Shown here: in pieces, positions 31,444-40,063 of the stretch | Layout of the letters: each line of letters begins with the position of its first letter | How positions within the stretch are numbered: the first letter of the stretch is position 1 | Source of the DNA: Clostridium simiarum | GTDB taxonomy: Bacteria; Bacillota; Clostridia; Clostridiales; Clostridiaceae | Length of the DNA: 64,000 bases | Direction of reading: 5' to 3' | Assembly: GCF_018919175.1 (NCBI RefSeq) | Contig: NZ_JAHLQL010000001.1 | Location: 930,001 to 994,000 of the forward strand | Notes under the pieces: model-generated | What the model was told of the DNA's origin: nothing | The model's database searches: none | The model's input: the letters and a program-made list of their open reading frames with translations, nothing else | Position numbers and translations under genes: made by a program

Positions 31444-31483
31444 AAGAGCACCCCCTATACTTATCATTTATAAGGATGCTCTT
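31444..31483. promoter_or_regulatory. Hairpin over the ribosome binding site of the small gene after spoIIP
   Basis: In the minus-strand RNA AAGAGCATCC pairs with GGGUGCUCUU (ten pairs, one G-U), 20-base loop. The 3' arm holds the GGGGGTG site of the gene starting at 31442. It may terminate spoIIP transcription or hide the ribosome binding site. On the plus strand the hairpin is followed by ATTTTGTATATTTTATT, but no plus-strand gene is near. Confidence 0.55.
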
Positions 31484-31539
31484 ATTTTGTATATTTTATT
31501 CAATAAATCTCTAAGTTAAAATATATTTATCTCCATATT

Positions 31540-32637
31540 TTAATTTCCATTTAAATATTCTGCAACCAGCCTTGCAATATATTTAGCTGAACCTTTAGCC
31601 TCTTCTATCTTATTAACATGTGCTCCAACTTCAATAAGTATAGCATTGTTACTAAGGTCCTGATTAAAAAACCTTGTTCCAGTATCATAGTACCATATTT
31701 CTCTTGAAAACCCAGGAAATAATTCCTTTGAAGTTTTAAGCATGTTCTCTGCTATAGCATTGTTTTTATCAAAGTGAGGATTTTTTCTTGTCATAACAAA
31801 CATTATCTTAGTTACATCTTCACCATTTAAATTTGCCGTAACACTTTTTTTGCTATTTACAGAGTCTCTGTGCAAATCAATTATAAGTTTAAAATCTCCA
31901 TATTTATTCAAATATTGTGTAAGTGTTTCTCTAGAGCGGGAATAACTTTGAGTATAGGTGGAATTATGCACTGTTTTATCATGAATTACAGATATACCAT
32001 AGTTTTTTTCTAATTCCCTAGCAAGCTCATCTCCTACGGCACATACATTTCTATTTTCATCGAAACTATCCTTATCAGTGTTCCCATCTGGAGTTATATA
32101 GCTCTCTGAGGTATGAGTATGGTATATTAAAACCTCAGGCTTTGATGCATTAAGTTGCTTTTTCAGATTAGGATTATATGCTTTTGATGACGCAGACTTA
32201 ACCTGGGCATCCTTTGCTAAATCTTCTTCGGAATTTTTTAGAATGCTTGATTCCCCTATATTAAAAGAGCTTATTACTTCTTTTAAGCTAATACTACCAT
32301 CTCTTCCCTCTGGTTTTAGCATAGAAAAATAATGAATCTCCTTGGCCATAATCTTTATGGGATCCTTCCAGTTCATACCTAAGATATCTAAGCATTTATC
32401 CTTTAAAGAAAATTTACTTTCTGCTAAATCTTCTGTATCAAAAGCTACATGCTTTATTAAAGGCATACTACGATTTAATATTTGAACATAAAACATATTA
32501 CCCTGCAAGTCATTATAAGCCACTCCTTTTATCTCTCTAGCAAAGAAAACTATAGTAATAGCTATAAATAAGCTTATAGGAATAAAAAAATATAGTTTTT
32601 TGAAATTATCTTTTACATTTGTGTAGCAATATTTCAT
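31540..32637 (-). CDS. spoIIP: Stage II sporulation protein P
   Basis: 365 residues. One N-terminal membrane helix (about 15-33) then the periplasm-facing amidase/endopeptidase domain of SpoIIP, which thins septal peptidoglycan during engulfment together with SpoIID and SpoIIM. Catalytic/metal-site segments: LIYHTHTSESY (His), LIIDLHRDS (His/Asp) and LIEVGAHVN (Glu, His). ATG has a run of seven G bases as binding site, next to a palindrome (32651-32669). Confidence 0.95.
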   Translation of the reverse strand: MKYCYTNVKDNFKKLYFFIPISLFIAITIVFFAREIKGVAYNDLQGNMFYVQILNRSMPLIKHVAFDTEDLAESKFSLKDKCLDILGMNWKDPIKIMAKEIHYFSMLKPEGRDGSISLKEVISSFNIGESSILKNSEEDLAKDAQVKSASSKAYNPNLKKQLNASKPEVLIYHTHTSESYITPDGNTDKDSFDENRNVCAVGDELARELEKNYGISVIHDKTVHNSTYTQSYSRSRETLTQYLNKYGDFKLIIDLHRDSVNSKKSVTANLNGEDVTKIMFVMTRKNPHFDKNNAIAENMLKTSKELFPGFSREIWYYDTGTRFFNQDLSNNAILIEVGAHVNKIEEAKGSAKYIARLVAEYLNGN

Positions 32638-32650
32638 CTGAAATCCCCCC

Positions 32651-32669
32651 CATATAAACTATTTATATG
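32651..32669. promoter_or_regulatory. Palindrome just upstream of the spoIIP ribosome binding site
   Basis: CATATAAA / TTTATATG with a three-base loop, flanked by CC and GG that extend the stem into the G-rich ribosome binding site. Either a structure in the gpr-spoIIP gap that limits read-through, or translation control. Confidence 0.35.
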
Positions 32670-32692
32670 AGGAGAATTCTAAAATTATGGCA

Positions 32693-33670
32693 TTAATTTA
32701 TAAATTGATTTATCTCATCCAAATCTAAATCTGGTTGAAGTGCTAAATTTATACCATTAGCAATTATTCTAGATACAGAATCTATTACAGTATCTACTTC
32801 TTTAGGCGTAACTATAAGATCTCCTACCTCAGGACTTAATAGTTCTTGAATAAGCCTACTCTTTTCATATTTATCAATAGACTTTAGCATATTATAAAAC
32901 TCACCACCAGAGGTAGCTTGATTTATCATCTCATCTAGAACCAAATCTATAGTATCATTAGCCACAGTAGCTGCATCTACTACCGTTGGTACTCCTATAG
33001 CTATAACAGGAACTCCTAAAGTCTCCTTATTTATAGCTTTTCTATGATTTTTAACTCCAGCTCCAGGAGATATACCCGTATCACCTATCTGAATAGTTCT
33101 ATTTACCCTTGACAGTCTCCTTGAAGCTAACGCATCTATGCAAATTATAAGATCTGGTTTTATTTTTTCTACAACTCCTTTTACTATTTCCCCTGTCTCT
33201 ATGCCAGTAAGACCTAGAACACCAGGAGATAATGCACTTACAGGAGATATGTTTTCATCTATTTCATCTGGAATAAGTTGCTTTAAATGTCTTGTTACCA
33301 TGGTTTTAGATATAACCTTTGGTCCTAAGGCATCAGGGGTAACATTCCAATTTCCAAGACCTACTACAAGAGTATTTTTATTTTTATCCCTATCAATAAT
33401 ATCTGATATGGATTTAGCTAACACTTCACTGACTCTATTCATAGTTTCTCCGTCATAATGGGTAAACTCTGGAATGTCTATGGTAATATAATTTCCCTTT
33501 GGCTTTCCCATATTTTTTTCTCCTGTAGCATTTGTTATAGATACCTTTGTAACTTTTATATCCTCATAAGGATTTATCTCATGAACTTTTACTCCTTCTG
33601 ACTCTTTATTATAGGTACTGTTGTATATTTCCCTAGCTTCTACAGCAAGATCTGTTCTTATTTGAAACAT
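32693..33670 (-). CDS. gpr: Germination protease Gpr
   Basis: 325-residue aspartic-like endopeptidase (peptidase family A25) that degrades small acid-soluble proteins during germination. Starts MFQIRTDLAVEAREIY, the region cut to activate the zymogen. Conserved motifs: GLGNWNVTPDALGP, IGDTGISPGAGVKNHR and the VGVPTVVDAATV loop. ATG with GATGGTGAT upstream. Forespore-expressed in known species; a matching promoter lies upstream. Confidence 0.97.
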   Translation of the reverse strand: MFQIRTDLAVEAREIYNSTYNKESEGVKVHEINPYEDIKVTKVSITNATGEKNMGKPKGNYITIDIPEFTHYDGETMNRVSEVLAKSISDIIDRDKNKNTLVVGLGNWNVTPDALGPKVISKTMVTRHLKQLIPDEIDENISPVSALSPGVLGLTGIETGEIVKGVVEKIKPDLIICIDALASRRLSRVNRTIQIGDTGISPGAGVKNHRKAINKETLGVPVIAIGVPTVVDAATVANDTIDLVLDEMINQATSGGEFYNMLKSIDKYEKSRLIQELLSPEVGDLIVTPKEVDTVIDSVSRIIANGINLALQPDLDLDEINQFIN

Positions 33671-33707
33671 TTAATCACCATCCTAATTATTTATATCCTT
33701 ATAAAAA

Positions 33708-33737
33708 TATTATTCTATTAATAAATGGAAATTATAC
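33708..33737 (-). promoter_or_regulatory. Possible sigma-F/G promoter of gpr
   Basis: GTATA, 15 bases, TAGAATAATA on the minus strand. The known forespore consensus is GYATA-N15-GGNNANAHTR; -35 fits and -10 fits at all but two positions. gpr is forespore-expressed in other species. Confidence 0.45.
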
Positions 33738-33766
33738 TTGAAGTATTAAAAATTTAATGCTATAAT
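33738..33766 (+). promoter_or_regulatory. rpsT: SigA promoter of rpsT
   Basis: TTGAAG, 17 bases ending in TGC, TATAAT on the plus strand, divergent from gpr. The 70-base leader from about 33773 is unusually GC-rich. Confidence 0.75.
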
Positions 33767-33846
33767 ATCACTTGTTAAATATGAACTCGCACGCAGATTT
33801 CCCCACAACTGCAGAGGCCATATTATGATAAAGGTGGTGAAAGTTA

Positions 33847-34113
33847 ATGGCAAATATAAAATCTTCAAAGAAAAGAATAAGAATAACAGAAGCTAAAACT
33901 TTAAGAAATAAGATGGTTAAATCTTCATTAAAGACAACTATAAAGAAGTTTGAAGCTGCAGTTACGGCTCAAAATGTTGAAGAAGCAAAGGTTGCATTAA
34001 AAGATGCAGTTAAGGCTTTAGATATGGCTGTTTCAAAGGGAGTAATACATAAAAATATGGCTTCCAGAAAGAAGTCAAGATTAGCAGCAAAATTAAACGC
34101 TTTATCAGCATAG
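33847..34113 (+). CDS. rpsT: 30S ribosomal protein S20
   Basis: 88-residue basic protein of the small subunit. Begins [22 protein letters not shown] and ends [17 protein letters not shown], the full S20 pattern. ATG has AAGGTGGTG seven bases upstream. Single gene, promoter at 33738 and terminator at 34115; divergent from gpr and convergent with holA. Confidence 0.98.
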   Translation: MANIKSSKKRIRITEAKTLRNKMVKSSLKTTIKKFEAAVTAQNVEEAKVALKDAVKALDMAVSKGVIHKNMASRKKSRLAAKLNALSA

Positions 34114-34114
34114 T

Positions 34115-34143
34115 AAATAAACCGGTAGTAATACCGGTTATTT
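34115..34143. terminator. Bidirectional terminator between rpsT and holA
   Basis: AAATAAACCGGTA and TACCGGTTATTT pair (one bulged base). ATTTTAT follows on the plus strand and TTTATTTAC on the minus strand. It fills the gap between the convergent genes. Confidence 0.9.
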
Positions 34144-34146
34144 ATT

Positions 34147-35166
34147 TTATACCCTTACAGTATTTATTATTAATAGTTCCAGTTCCGTCCTTTTATCTAA
34201 ACTTAATGTCTTTAAATTTCTCTCACTTATAACACATAATTCCATACATTTTTTTAACTGCTTAAATGTAAACTTTTCACTTTGTCTCATCATCTTATCA
34301 CATATGTAAATATTAAGATTAAGCTCTTTAGACAATATGTCTTTAGTTTTTCCCTTAGACATTCCTAATTTTAGATTAAATAAAATCTTAAACTGTCTTT
34401 CTATCATAGAAAGAATGTAGTTATCCTTTTCCCCTCTAAAAAATAATTCATTTAATATATCTATGGCTTTTTCTGGTCTCTTTTGAGATAAAAAATCAAC
34501 CATATTAAAAATGTCATTTTCACTTTTTTGTGAAAATAAAGCTAAAATATCCTGTTTTTTTATATCTCTACCTTCAGTATAGTTTATTAATTTATCTATC
34601 TCATTACTTATTATACTCATATTATTATCCACATTATCACAAAAGAATTTAAGCTCAACTTTACCAATAGACCTTCCCCTGTCAACAAATATCTTTTCTA
34701 CCTTCTTATACAGTCTATCACCTTTAAGCTTATCTACTTTTATAATAGCAGAATCCCCTTTTATACCTCTAACTTCACTGGCTATTTTATCTCTCTGCTC
34801 CTTAAATACATAATACATTATTAAAATGCAATGTTCTGGAATATTCCCTATGTATTTTGATATTTTTTTAAGATTATCTGTAGACTTTTTATCCTTCTCC
34901 CAACTTAAAAACTCCGCTCTATATACCTCTACAACCTTCTTTTCACTAAGAAAAGGTAAGGTTTCACAGGCATTTTCAATGGTATCAAAGCCTTCCTTTA
35001 TACCATCTATCCTTACTAAGTTTAAATCTATAAAATTATCATCCAAAGTGTTTTTTATTATATTAGAAACCACTTCTTGAATAAGCTCTTCATCCTCACC
35101 GTAAAATATATAACATTTTTTAAATTTCTTATTTTTTATATCCTTTTCTAAAGAAGTAATATCCAT
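34147..35166 (-). CDS. holA: DNA polymerase III subunit delta (HolA)
   Basis: Clamp-loader subunit, 339 residues. N-terminal AAA-like fold with KCYIFYGEDEELIQEVV and LPFLSEKKVVEVYRAE, then a helical domain and collar (FNMVDFLSQKRPEKAIDILNELFFRGE). It opens the beta clamp. ATG has GGGGAGATG. Stands at the end of the spoVA-comEC run. Confidence 0.95.
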   Translation of the reverse strand: MDITSLEKDIKNKKFKKCYIFYGEDEELIQEVVSNIIKNTLDDNFIDLNLVRIDGIKEGFDTIENACETLPFLSEKKVVEVYRAEFLSWEKDKKSTDNLKKISKYIGNIPEHCILIMYYVFKEQRDKIASEVRGIKGDSAIIKVDKLKGDRLYKKVEKIFVDRGRSIGKVELKFFCDNVDNNMSIISNEIDKLINYTEGRDIKKQDILALFSQKSENDIFNMVDFLSQKRPEKAIDILNELFFRGEKDNYILSMIERQFKILFNLKLGMSKGKTKDILSKELNLNIYICDKMMRQSEKFTFKQLKKCMELCVISERNLKTLSLDKRTELELLIINTVRV

Positions 35167-35207
35167 ATCTTTACATCTCCCCTAATAATTAAATAAAATC
35201 TGAAAAT

Positions 35208-36983
35208 CTAATCTATTACAAAGCTGTATATATTAAAAGGAGTGATTACAATATTATTAATCTCTTTAATCCTTTTATAATAACCCTGTTCCTTAGGTTT
35301 CAAAAGTATTATATCATAGTTTTTTTCCTCTCTGTATCCTATCCCACTTAAAAGCTTTGATTTTTTCTTAGGCATCACTGCTATTTTCATTTCCCTTGCT
35401 CCGTTTTTACTCTTATTTATAGCTATATCTATGGAATTACTAGCTAGAACTTTAAAGTTTATTGGGTATTCTTCTATTTTTATAACCTGATTTATATTAT
35501 ATCTTTTTATAATATCCTCTCCCAAGTTCTTAGACTCTGTAAAAATTAAATTTTTATTATTATAACTTATAATAAAAGATTCTTTTCCTAGAACATTTAA
35601 ATACTTTACTACAGTATAAGGTTTGTAGTATTGAAACACCAAGCTTAAAGATAATATTAAAGGTAGATATAGATATCTCTTCTTCCCTCTCTTAACTAGA
35701 AAATAGCATATATAAATAGAAATAATAATTAATCCTTGTAGATAACTTATGTAGCTAGTGTTAGGAGAAAGTTTATGTAATATATGTATTCCCCCATTAA
35801 GTATTTTCATCAAAACATCTACTATGTATTTAATATAACTAATAAAAGGTGTATTTAATAATATTAAAGCCAAATTTCCTAATAAAATTAAAATAGTAAA
35901 TAAAGGCACCAAGAGAATATTTCCTAAAATAAAACCTAGATTAAATGTTCCAAAGGAAAAAACCATATAAGGCAGTGAAAATATTTGGGCGCTTAAAGTT
36001 ATACTTAAGGGTTCTCTCAAATAAGAAGGCAATCTATATAATGTTTTATCTATTCTTTTTTGAAATAATATTATTCCTAATGTAGCTAAAAAGGAAAGTG
36101 AAAATCCTATATCCAATATATAATAAGGTTTTATCATAAGAAGTATAATTCCTGCTAGGGATAAAGCAGAAATTCCATCATAATTTCTATATACTTTTAA
36201 TGAGATTTTGGATAAGGCTATCATAATAAAAGCTCTCCAAGTTGAGGACTTCCCTCCAGTAAAAACTCCATAGAAAAAAGTCAAAATTAAAGCTCCATAT
36301 CCCCCTAAAACCTTAGATGCTACTTTATATATTAAAGCTATATGAAATCCTGAAACACTTATCACATGTATAACCCCTAAAGATTTTAATTTTTCTTTTC
36401 TATCTAAATCTAAAGAAGAGTTATCGCCAAAACACAAGCTACTTAATAAAGCTCCTTCCTCAATTCCAAATGTATTTTGAAATTTTTCATCTATATCATA
36501 TCTATAACCTATTATCTTTGAATAAGCATCCTCTTTTCTTTCCCCTTCTGAGCTTAATGTAAACTCTCCTATAACCCCCTTTTCATACTGCGGTAACTTT
36601 TTTAAGATTCCCCTAGCATAAATCAACTCTCCTATGTTTTCTGCTTTAATATTTTTTAAATACACCCTCTTACCTTTTATGCTTCCAATTGTATAGTAAT
36701 TCTTTTTTTCTACCACCCTAATGCTAACCTCACAGTGATTTTGTGGAAGATTTAAGTTAAAATAACTATACATATTATAAAAGGAAAGAAGGAATATAAT
36801 AAAGTTTAAAACAACTTCTTTATAATTTAAATCTCTATTTAATAGAAAAATAAACATAAAAATAAAAATAAAAGCCCTAAAAGGCTTAAAATCATAAATC
36901 ATAAAGGCTACAGAACCTAATATAAAAGAAATAAAAAAATAGATTAGTGGTTTTCTCAATAATATCCCTCTCCTCAAGTTCAT
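35208..36983 (-). CDS. comEC: ComEC/Rec2 family DNA-uptake channel protein without nuclease domain
   Basis: 591 residues. An N-terminal membrane segment block with a small soluble DUF4131-like part (about 80-150) is followed by the Competence domain with six or more helices (about 170-430, starts at the family motif HVISVSGFHIALIY). The C-terminal about 130 residues are soluble but lack any HxHxDH metallo-beta-lactamase signature, so the nuclease part that longer ComEC proteins carry is missing. Its role in DNA uptake is therefore inferred. Upstream gene is the degenerate P-ATPase, 52 bases away. Confidence 0.92.
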   Translation of the reverse strand: MNLRRGILLRKPLIYFFISFILGSVAFMIYDFKPFRAFIFIFMFIFLLNRDLNYKEVVLNFIIFLLSFYNMYSYFNLNLPQNHCEVSIRVVEKKNYYTIGSIKGKRVYLKNIKAENIGELIYARGILKKLPQYEKGVIGEFTLSSEGERKEDAYSKIIGYRYDIDEKFQNTFGIEEGALLSSLCFGDNSSLDLDRKEKLKSLGVIHVISVSGFHIALIYKVASKVLGGYGALILTFFYGVFTGGKSSTWRAFIMIALSKISLKVYRNYDGISALSLAGIILLMIKPYYILDIGFSLSFLATLGIILFQKRIDKTLYRLPSYLREPLSITLSAQIFSLPYMVFSFGTFNLGFILGNILLVPLFTILILLGNLALILLNTPFISYIKYIVDVLMKILNGGIHILHKLSPNTSYISYLQGLIIISIYICYFLVKRGKKRYLYLPLILSLSLVFQYYKPYTVVKYLNVLGKESFIISYNNKNLIFTESKNLGEDIIKRYNINQVIKIEEYPINFKVLASNSIDIAINKSKNGAREMKIAVMPKKKSKLLSGIGYREEKNYDIILLKPKEQGYYKRIKEINNIVITPFNIYSFVID

Positions 36984-37035
36984 TATTTTAGATTTTAACC
37001 ACTAATCTTTAAACTAAACATTATATGTATATAAT

Positions 37036-39591
37036 TTATATTTGATCCATACTATTTTTTCTAGCTATAAAATAGTATAAAATGGAAAATGATATAATAA
37101 CTAATACATTTTTTACTGGAACTTTTGTTTCAAACATATTTGTAAATTGAAATATTATCAAAAATAAAGTTATACTCTCCCCAAAGAAAAGTGTTCTTGT
37201 TATACTTTTATCTAAACTACTTTTTAATGCACCAGCAAAAGCTCTTATAATAAAATAACTAATAGCAGAGAAATATAGTACATATCCTGAGTCTTCATTA
37301 AAAAATTTAATGTTTAATCTGTAAAGTCCATAAATCATTAAAGACACAAAAGCACCTTTAAACATACAATTAAATAAATTCAAAGATAAGATTTCTATAT
37401 CCTTTAACCTTATTTCTTCATTATCATCTCTTAAAAGTATATTTAGCGCTCCTAAAGGCATAACTATGGCACTAAGCATAAGTATGCTATAGCTATTTAA
37501 TGAAAATTCCTTAGTTAAAACCTTGTCCAAAACTAATAAAAACAATAATACAAAAGAACAACTAAATATATATTCTAAAGATTTTTTTATCTGAATTAAA
37601 AATTTAGGACTTAGACTTATTAACTCACTTAAATTATGTAGAGAATCTTCCTCTATATATATATCAGAAAGATTCCTAACCATTTTACCGCTATTACCTA
37701 CAGTCATGGCAACATTAGCCTTATTCATAGCAGGTAATTCTGTCATATTCTCACCAGAACAGAGTACATTTAATGATTTATCTGTCCATTTTTCAACAAT
37801 TCTAAACTTGTCCCTTGAATTTATCCTAGAAAATATTTTTATTTTATTTATGTTTCTTTCAAGCTCCTCTTGGTCCATATACTCCATTTCAATGCCTGAC
37901 CAAATTTCTTCCGTAGTTCTAATAAGATTTATATCTTCTCCCCAAGCTTTAGCTGTAAGTTTGTTGTCATCTGTAACTAATACTGTTTTTACTCCATGAC
38001 TTTTAATATCCGCTATGCAATTATCCGCCCCTTCTTTTACAGGGTTTTCAAAGCCTGCTATTCCTAAAAACACTAAATTACTTTCAATATTTTCAGAGGT
38101 ACTAGGCTCATAATTAAAACTTCTATAAGCAAATCCTATAGTTTTTAATCCTGTTGAAGAAATCGCTATATCTCCAGCTTTAATTTCATTAATTTCCTCT
38201 TCTGTAAGCTCCTTTTCAATTCCATTTTTCATAACATAGGTGCATCTTTCTAAAATCATATCTACAGCACCTTTAACATTGGCCCTAAAATTATCATCTA
38301 CTTTATTTAAACTTGTTTGTATTCTCTTATCACTATCATAAGGTATCTCGAATATTCTTCTTTGACTCTTGTCCAAATTAGTTTTAAACAGAGAAAACTT
38401 AGAAGAATATTTTATAAGAGCTTGATCTATCAAGTCTCCCTTACCTTTATCCTTTTCAAAATCATAACTGCCATTATTACACAAAAGTGCAACATGTAAA
38501 AATCTTTCTAAGTGTATATTGTTTATATTTTCTTCATCACCGTCACTATATACCTTACCATCTGTATATAACTTTTCCATAGTCATTTGACTTTCAGTCA
38601 CAGCTCCTACCTTGTTTAAAAAAATTACATCTAAGTTTTTTATAAGCTCAAATATAGATATATTTTTTATGAAAATACCTTTCCTCTGTAAAAAATTATT
38701 TACCCAGAACAAGTATATGCTAAAGAAAATTAAAAAACTTGGTGGTGCAAAACATAAAAATAAGTAAGTAAATATTTCTAAGGAACCTTTTATATCATTA
38801 GTAATAAATAAATTAATAGCTGAAATAGACAGTATTAGAAATGAAAATATTAAAGACATAAAATTTATATTTTTATTTATCTTATTATCTAAAATATATT
38901 TAGCTTTTCTATCATAGTCCAACACTTCCACTATTTTTCCTATTTGAGTATCTTCTCCAAGGGCTATTATGACCCCAACTCCACTACCATCAATGACCTG
39001 TGACGCTTTAAAGGCTATATTCTTCATATCCGCTAAGGGTATGTCGTGTTCCTCTATTTTAGTTTCATATTTTTCTACTAAATATTTTTCTCCTGTAACT
39101 ATTGTTTCTTTTATTTTTAAGTTTTCACTTTCTATTATTCTTAAATCTGCTGGTATTATAAAATTTTTATCTAATAAAACTATATCCCCTAACACTAGCT
39201 CCTTACAATTCACATTGCTTATAACCCCTTCCCTTAAAACTGTAGCTACAGTATTATTTAAGTTTTGTAGGGTTTTTAAAGCTTTTTCATTTTTATATCT
39301 TATTTTTATATTTAAAATAAGTGTTGACAAAAAAAGAAGAGTAATAATTATGGATAGCAAAATCTCACCAAGATATATACTAACTGAAAGCCCTAATAAA
39401 GAATATATAACCCATATATTCCATAGTTCTTTAAAAAACAAAAATATAGGTGAATGAACTTTACTAACATTCACCACATTAGTTTTTTCTTCTCTTCTTT
39501 TTTGGACTTCTTCTTTTGAAAGTCCTCTATATTGGTTTGTTTCTAACGCCTTAATTACATAACTCCATGGCATATTATAAAATTCAGTCAT
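37036..39591 (-). CDS. Degenerate P-type ATPase-like membrane protein, catalytic motifs lost
   Basis: 851 residues with the cation P-type ATPase layout: N-terminal cytoplasmic domain, helices (about 57-97), actuator-like domain, helices (about 245-295), phosphorylation/nucleotide-binding region and a C-terminal helix group. Yet the phospho-Asp motif DKTGT is NKVGA (Asn326), TGES is TGEK (166-169), PEGLP is FAPPSF (281-286), TGDH is VTDDNK (539-544), KGAPE is KGAVD (440-444) and GDGxNDA is SGENMTE (612-618). No frameshift or stop is seen. So it is likely a non-catalytic pseudoenzyme still under selection. ATG has AAGGTGAT. 81 bases after spoVAE. Confidence 0.9.
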   Translation of the reverse strand: MTEFYNMPWSYVIKALETNQYRGLSKEEVQKRREEKTNVVNVSKVHSPIFLFFKELWNIWVIYSLLGLSVSIYLGEILLSIIITLLFLSTLILNIKIRYKNEKALKTLQNLNNTVATVLREGVISNVNCKELVLGDIVLLDKNFIIPADLRIIESENLKIKETIVTGEKYLVEKYETKIEEHDIPLADMKNIAFKASQVIDGSGVGVIIALGEDTQIGKIVEVLDYDRKAKYILDNKINKNINFMSLIFSFLILSISAINLFITNDIKGSLEIFTYLFLCFAPPSFLIFFSIYLFWVNNFLQRKGIFIKNISIFELIKNLDVIFLNKVGAVTESQMTMEKLYTDGKVYSDGDEENINNIHLERFLHVALLCNNGSYDFEKDKGKGDLIDQALIKYSSKFSLFKTNLDKSQRRIFEIPYDSDKRIQTSLNKVDDNFRANVKGAVDMILERCTYVMKNGIEKELTEEEINEIKAGDIAISSTGLKTIGFAYRSFNYEPSTSENIESNLVFLGIAGFENPVKEGADNCIADIKSHGVKTVLVTDDNKLTAKAWGEDINLIRTTEEIWSGIEMEYMDQEELERNINKIKIFSRINSRDKFRIVEKWTDKSLNVLCSGENMTELPAMNKANVAMTVGNSGKMVRNLSDIYIEEDSLHNLSELISLSPKFLIQIKKSLEYIFSCSFVLLFLLVLDKVLTKEFSLNSYSILMLSAIVMPLGALNILLRDDNEEIRLKDIEILSLNLFNCMFKGAFVSLMIYGLYRLNIKFFNEDSGYVLYFSAISYFIIRAFAGALKSSLDKSITRTLFFGESITLFLIIFQFTNMFETKVPVKNVLVIISFSILYYFIARKNSMDQI

Positions 39592-39672
39592 AAAATCACC
39601 TTAAATCTTTAAAATTATACTTTGTATACCAATTTTAATTATATAAAAAATCCGATTAAAAAGCTATTGTTT

Positions 39673-40032
39673 TTATTCTTTTGTTTTTGGATTAAATATT
39701 AATGCCATCAAATAGCCAAAAAATATAGCTGCTGTAATTCCCCCAGCCGCACCTTTTATCCCTCCAGTAAAGGCGCCAACTAATCCGTACTTATCCACTT
39801 CCTTCATGGTGGCCTTTGCAAGATTGTATCCAAAACCAGGAAGAGGTACACTTGCTCCTGCCTTTCCATAAGCCATTAATCCATCATAAAGATTTAATCC
39901 CCCAAGAAAGGTACCTAAGGTAACAAAGGCCACTAAAATTCTTGCTGGAGTTAATTTTGTCTTATCCATCAATATTTGAGCTACTACACATATACCTCCA
40001 CCCACAATAAAGGCTCTAAAATAACTAATCAT
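39673..40032 (-). CDS. spoVAE: Stage V sporulation protein AE
   Basis: 119-residue, three- to four-helix membrane protein of the SpoVA channel that moves dipicolinic acid into the spore. Pattern GGGICVVAQILMDKTKLTPARILV and GASVPLPGFGYNLAKATMKEV is the SpoVAE signature. ATG with GGAGG. 31 bases after spoVAD. Confidence 0.95.
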   Translation of the reverse strand: MISYFRAFIVGGGICVVAQILMDKTKLTPARILVAFVTLGTFLGGLNLYDGLMAYGKAGASVPLPGFGYNLAKATMKEVDKYGLVGAFTGGIKGAAGGITAAIFFGYLMALIFNPKTKE

Positions 40033-40063
40033 AGGTAATCCCTCCTAATTTTTTAATAGTAAT

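Noticed and set aside
38969..39457. 162-codon plus-strand open frame within the degenerate P-ATPase gene
   Set aside because: Shadow of the coding strand; composition rich in Ser, Phe and Ile with no domain, and no promoter or binding site.
37036..39591. Reading the degenerate P-ATPase as a pseudogene
   Set aside because: Motif loss is complete, but the frame has no stop or frameshift over 851 codons, a good ribosome binding site and normal helix pattern; kept as CDS.
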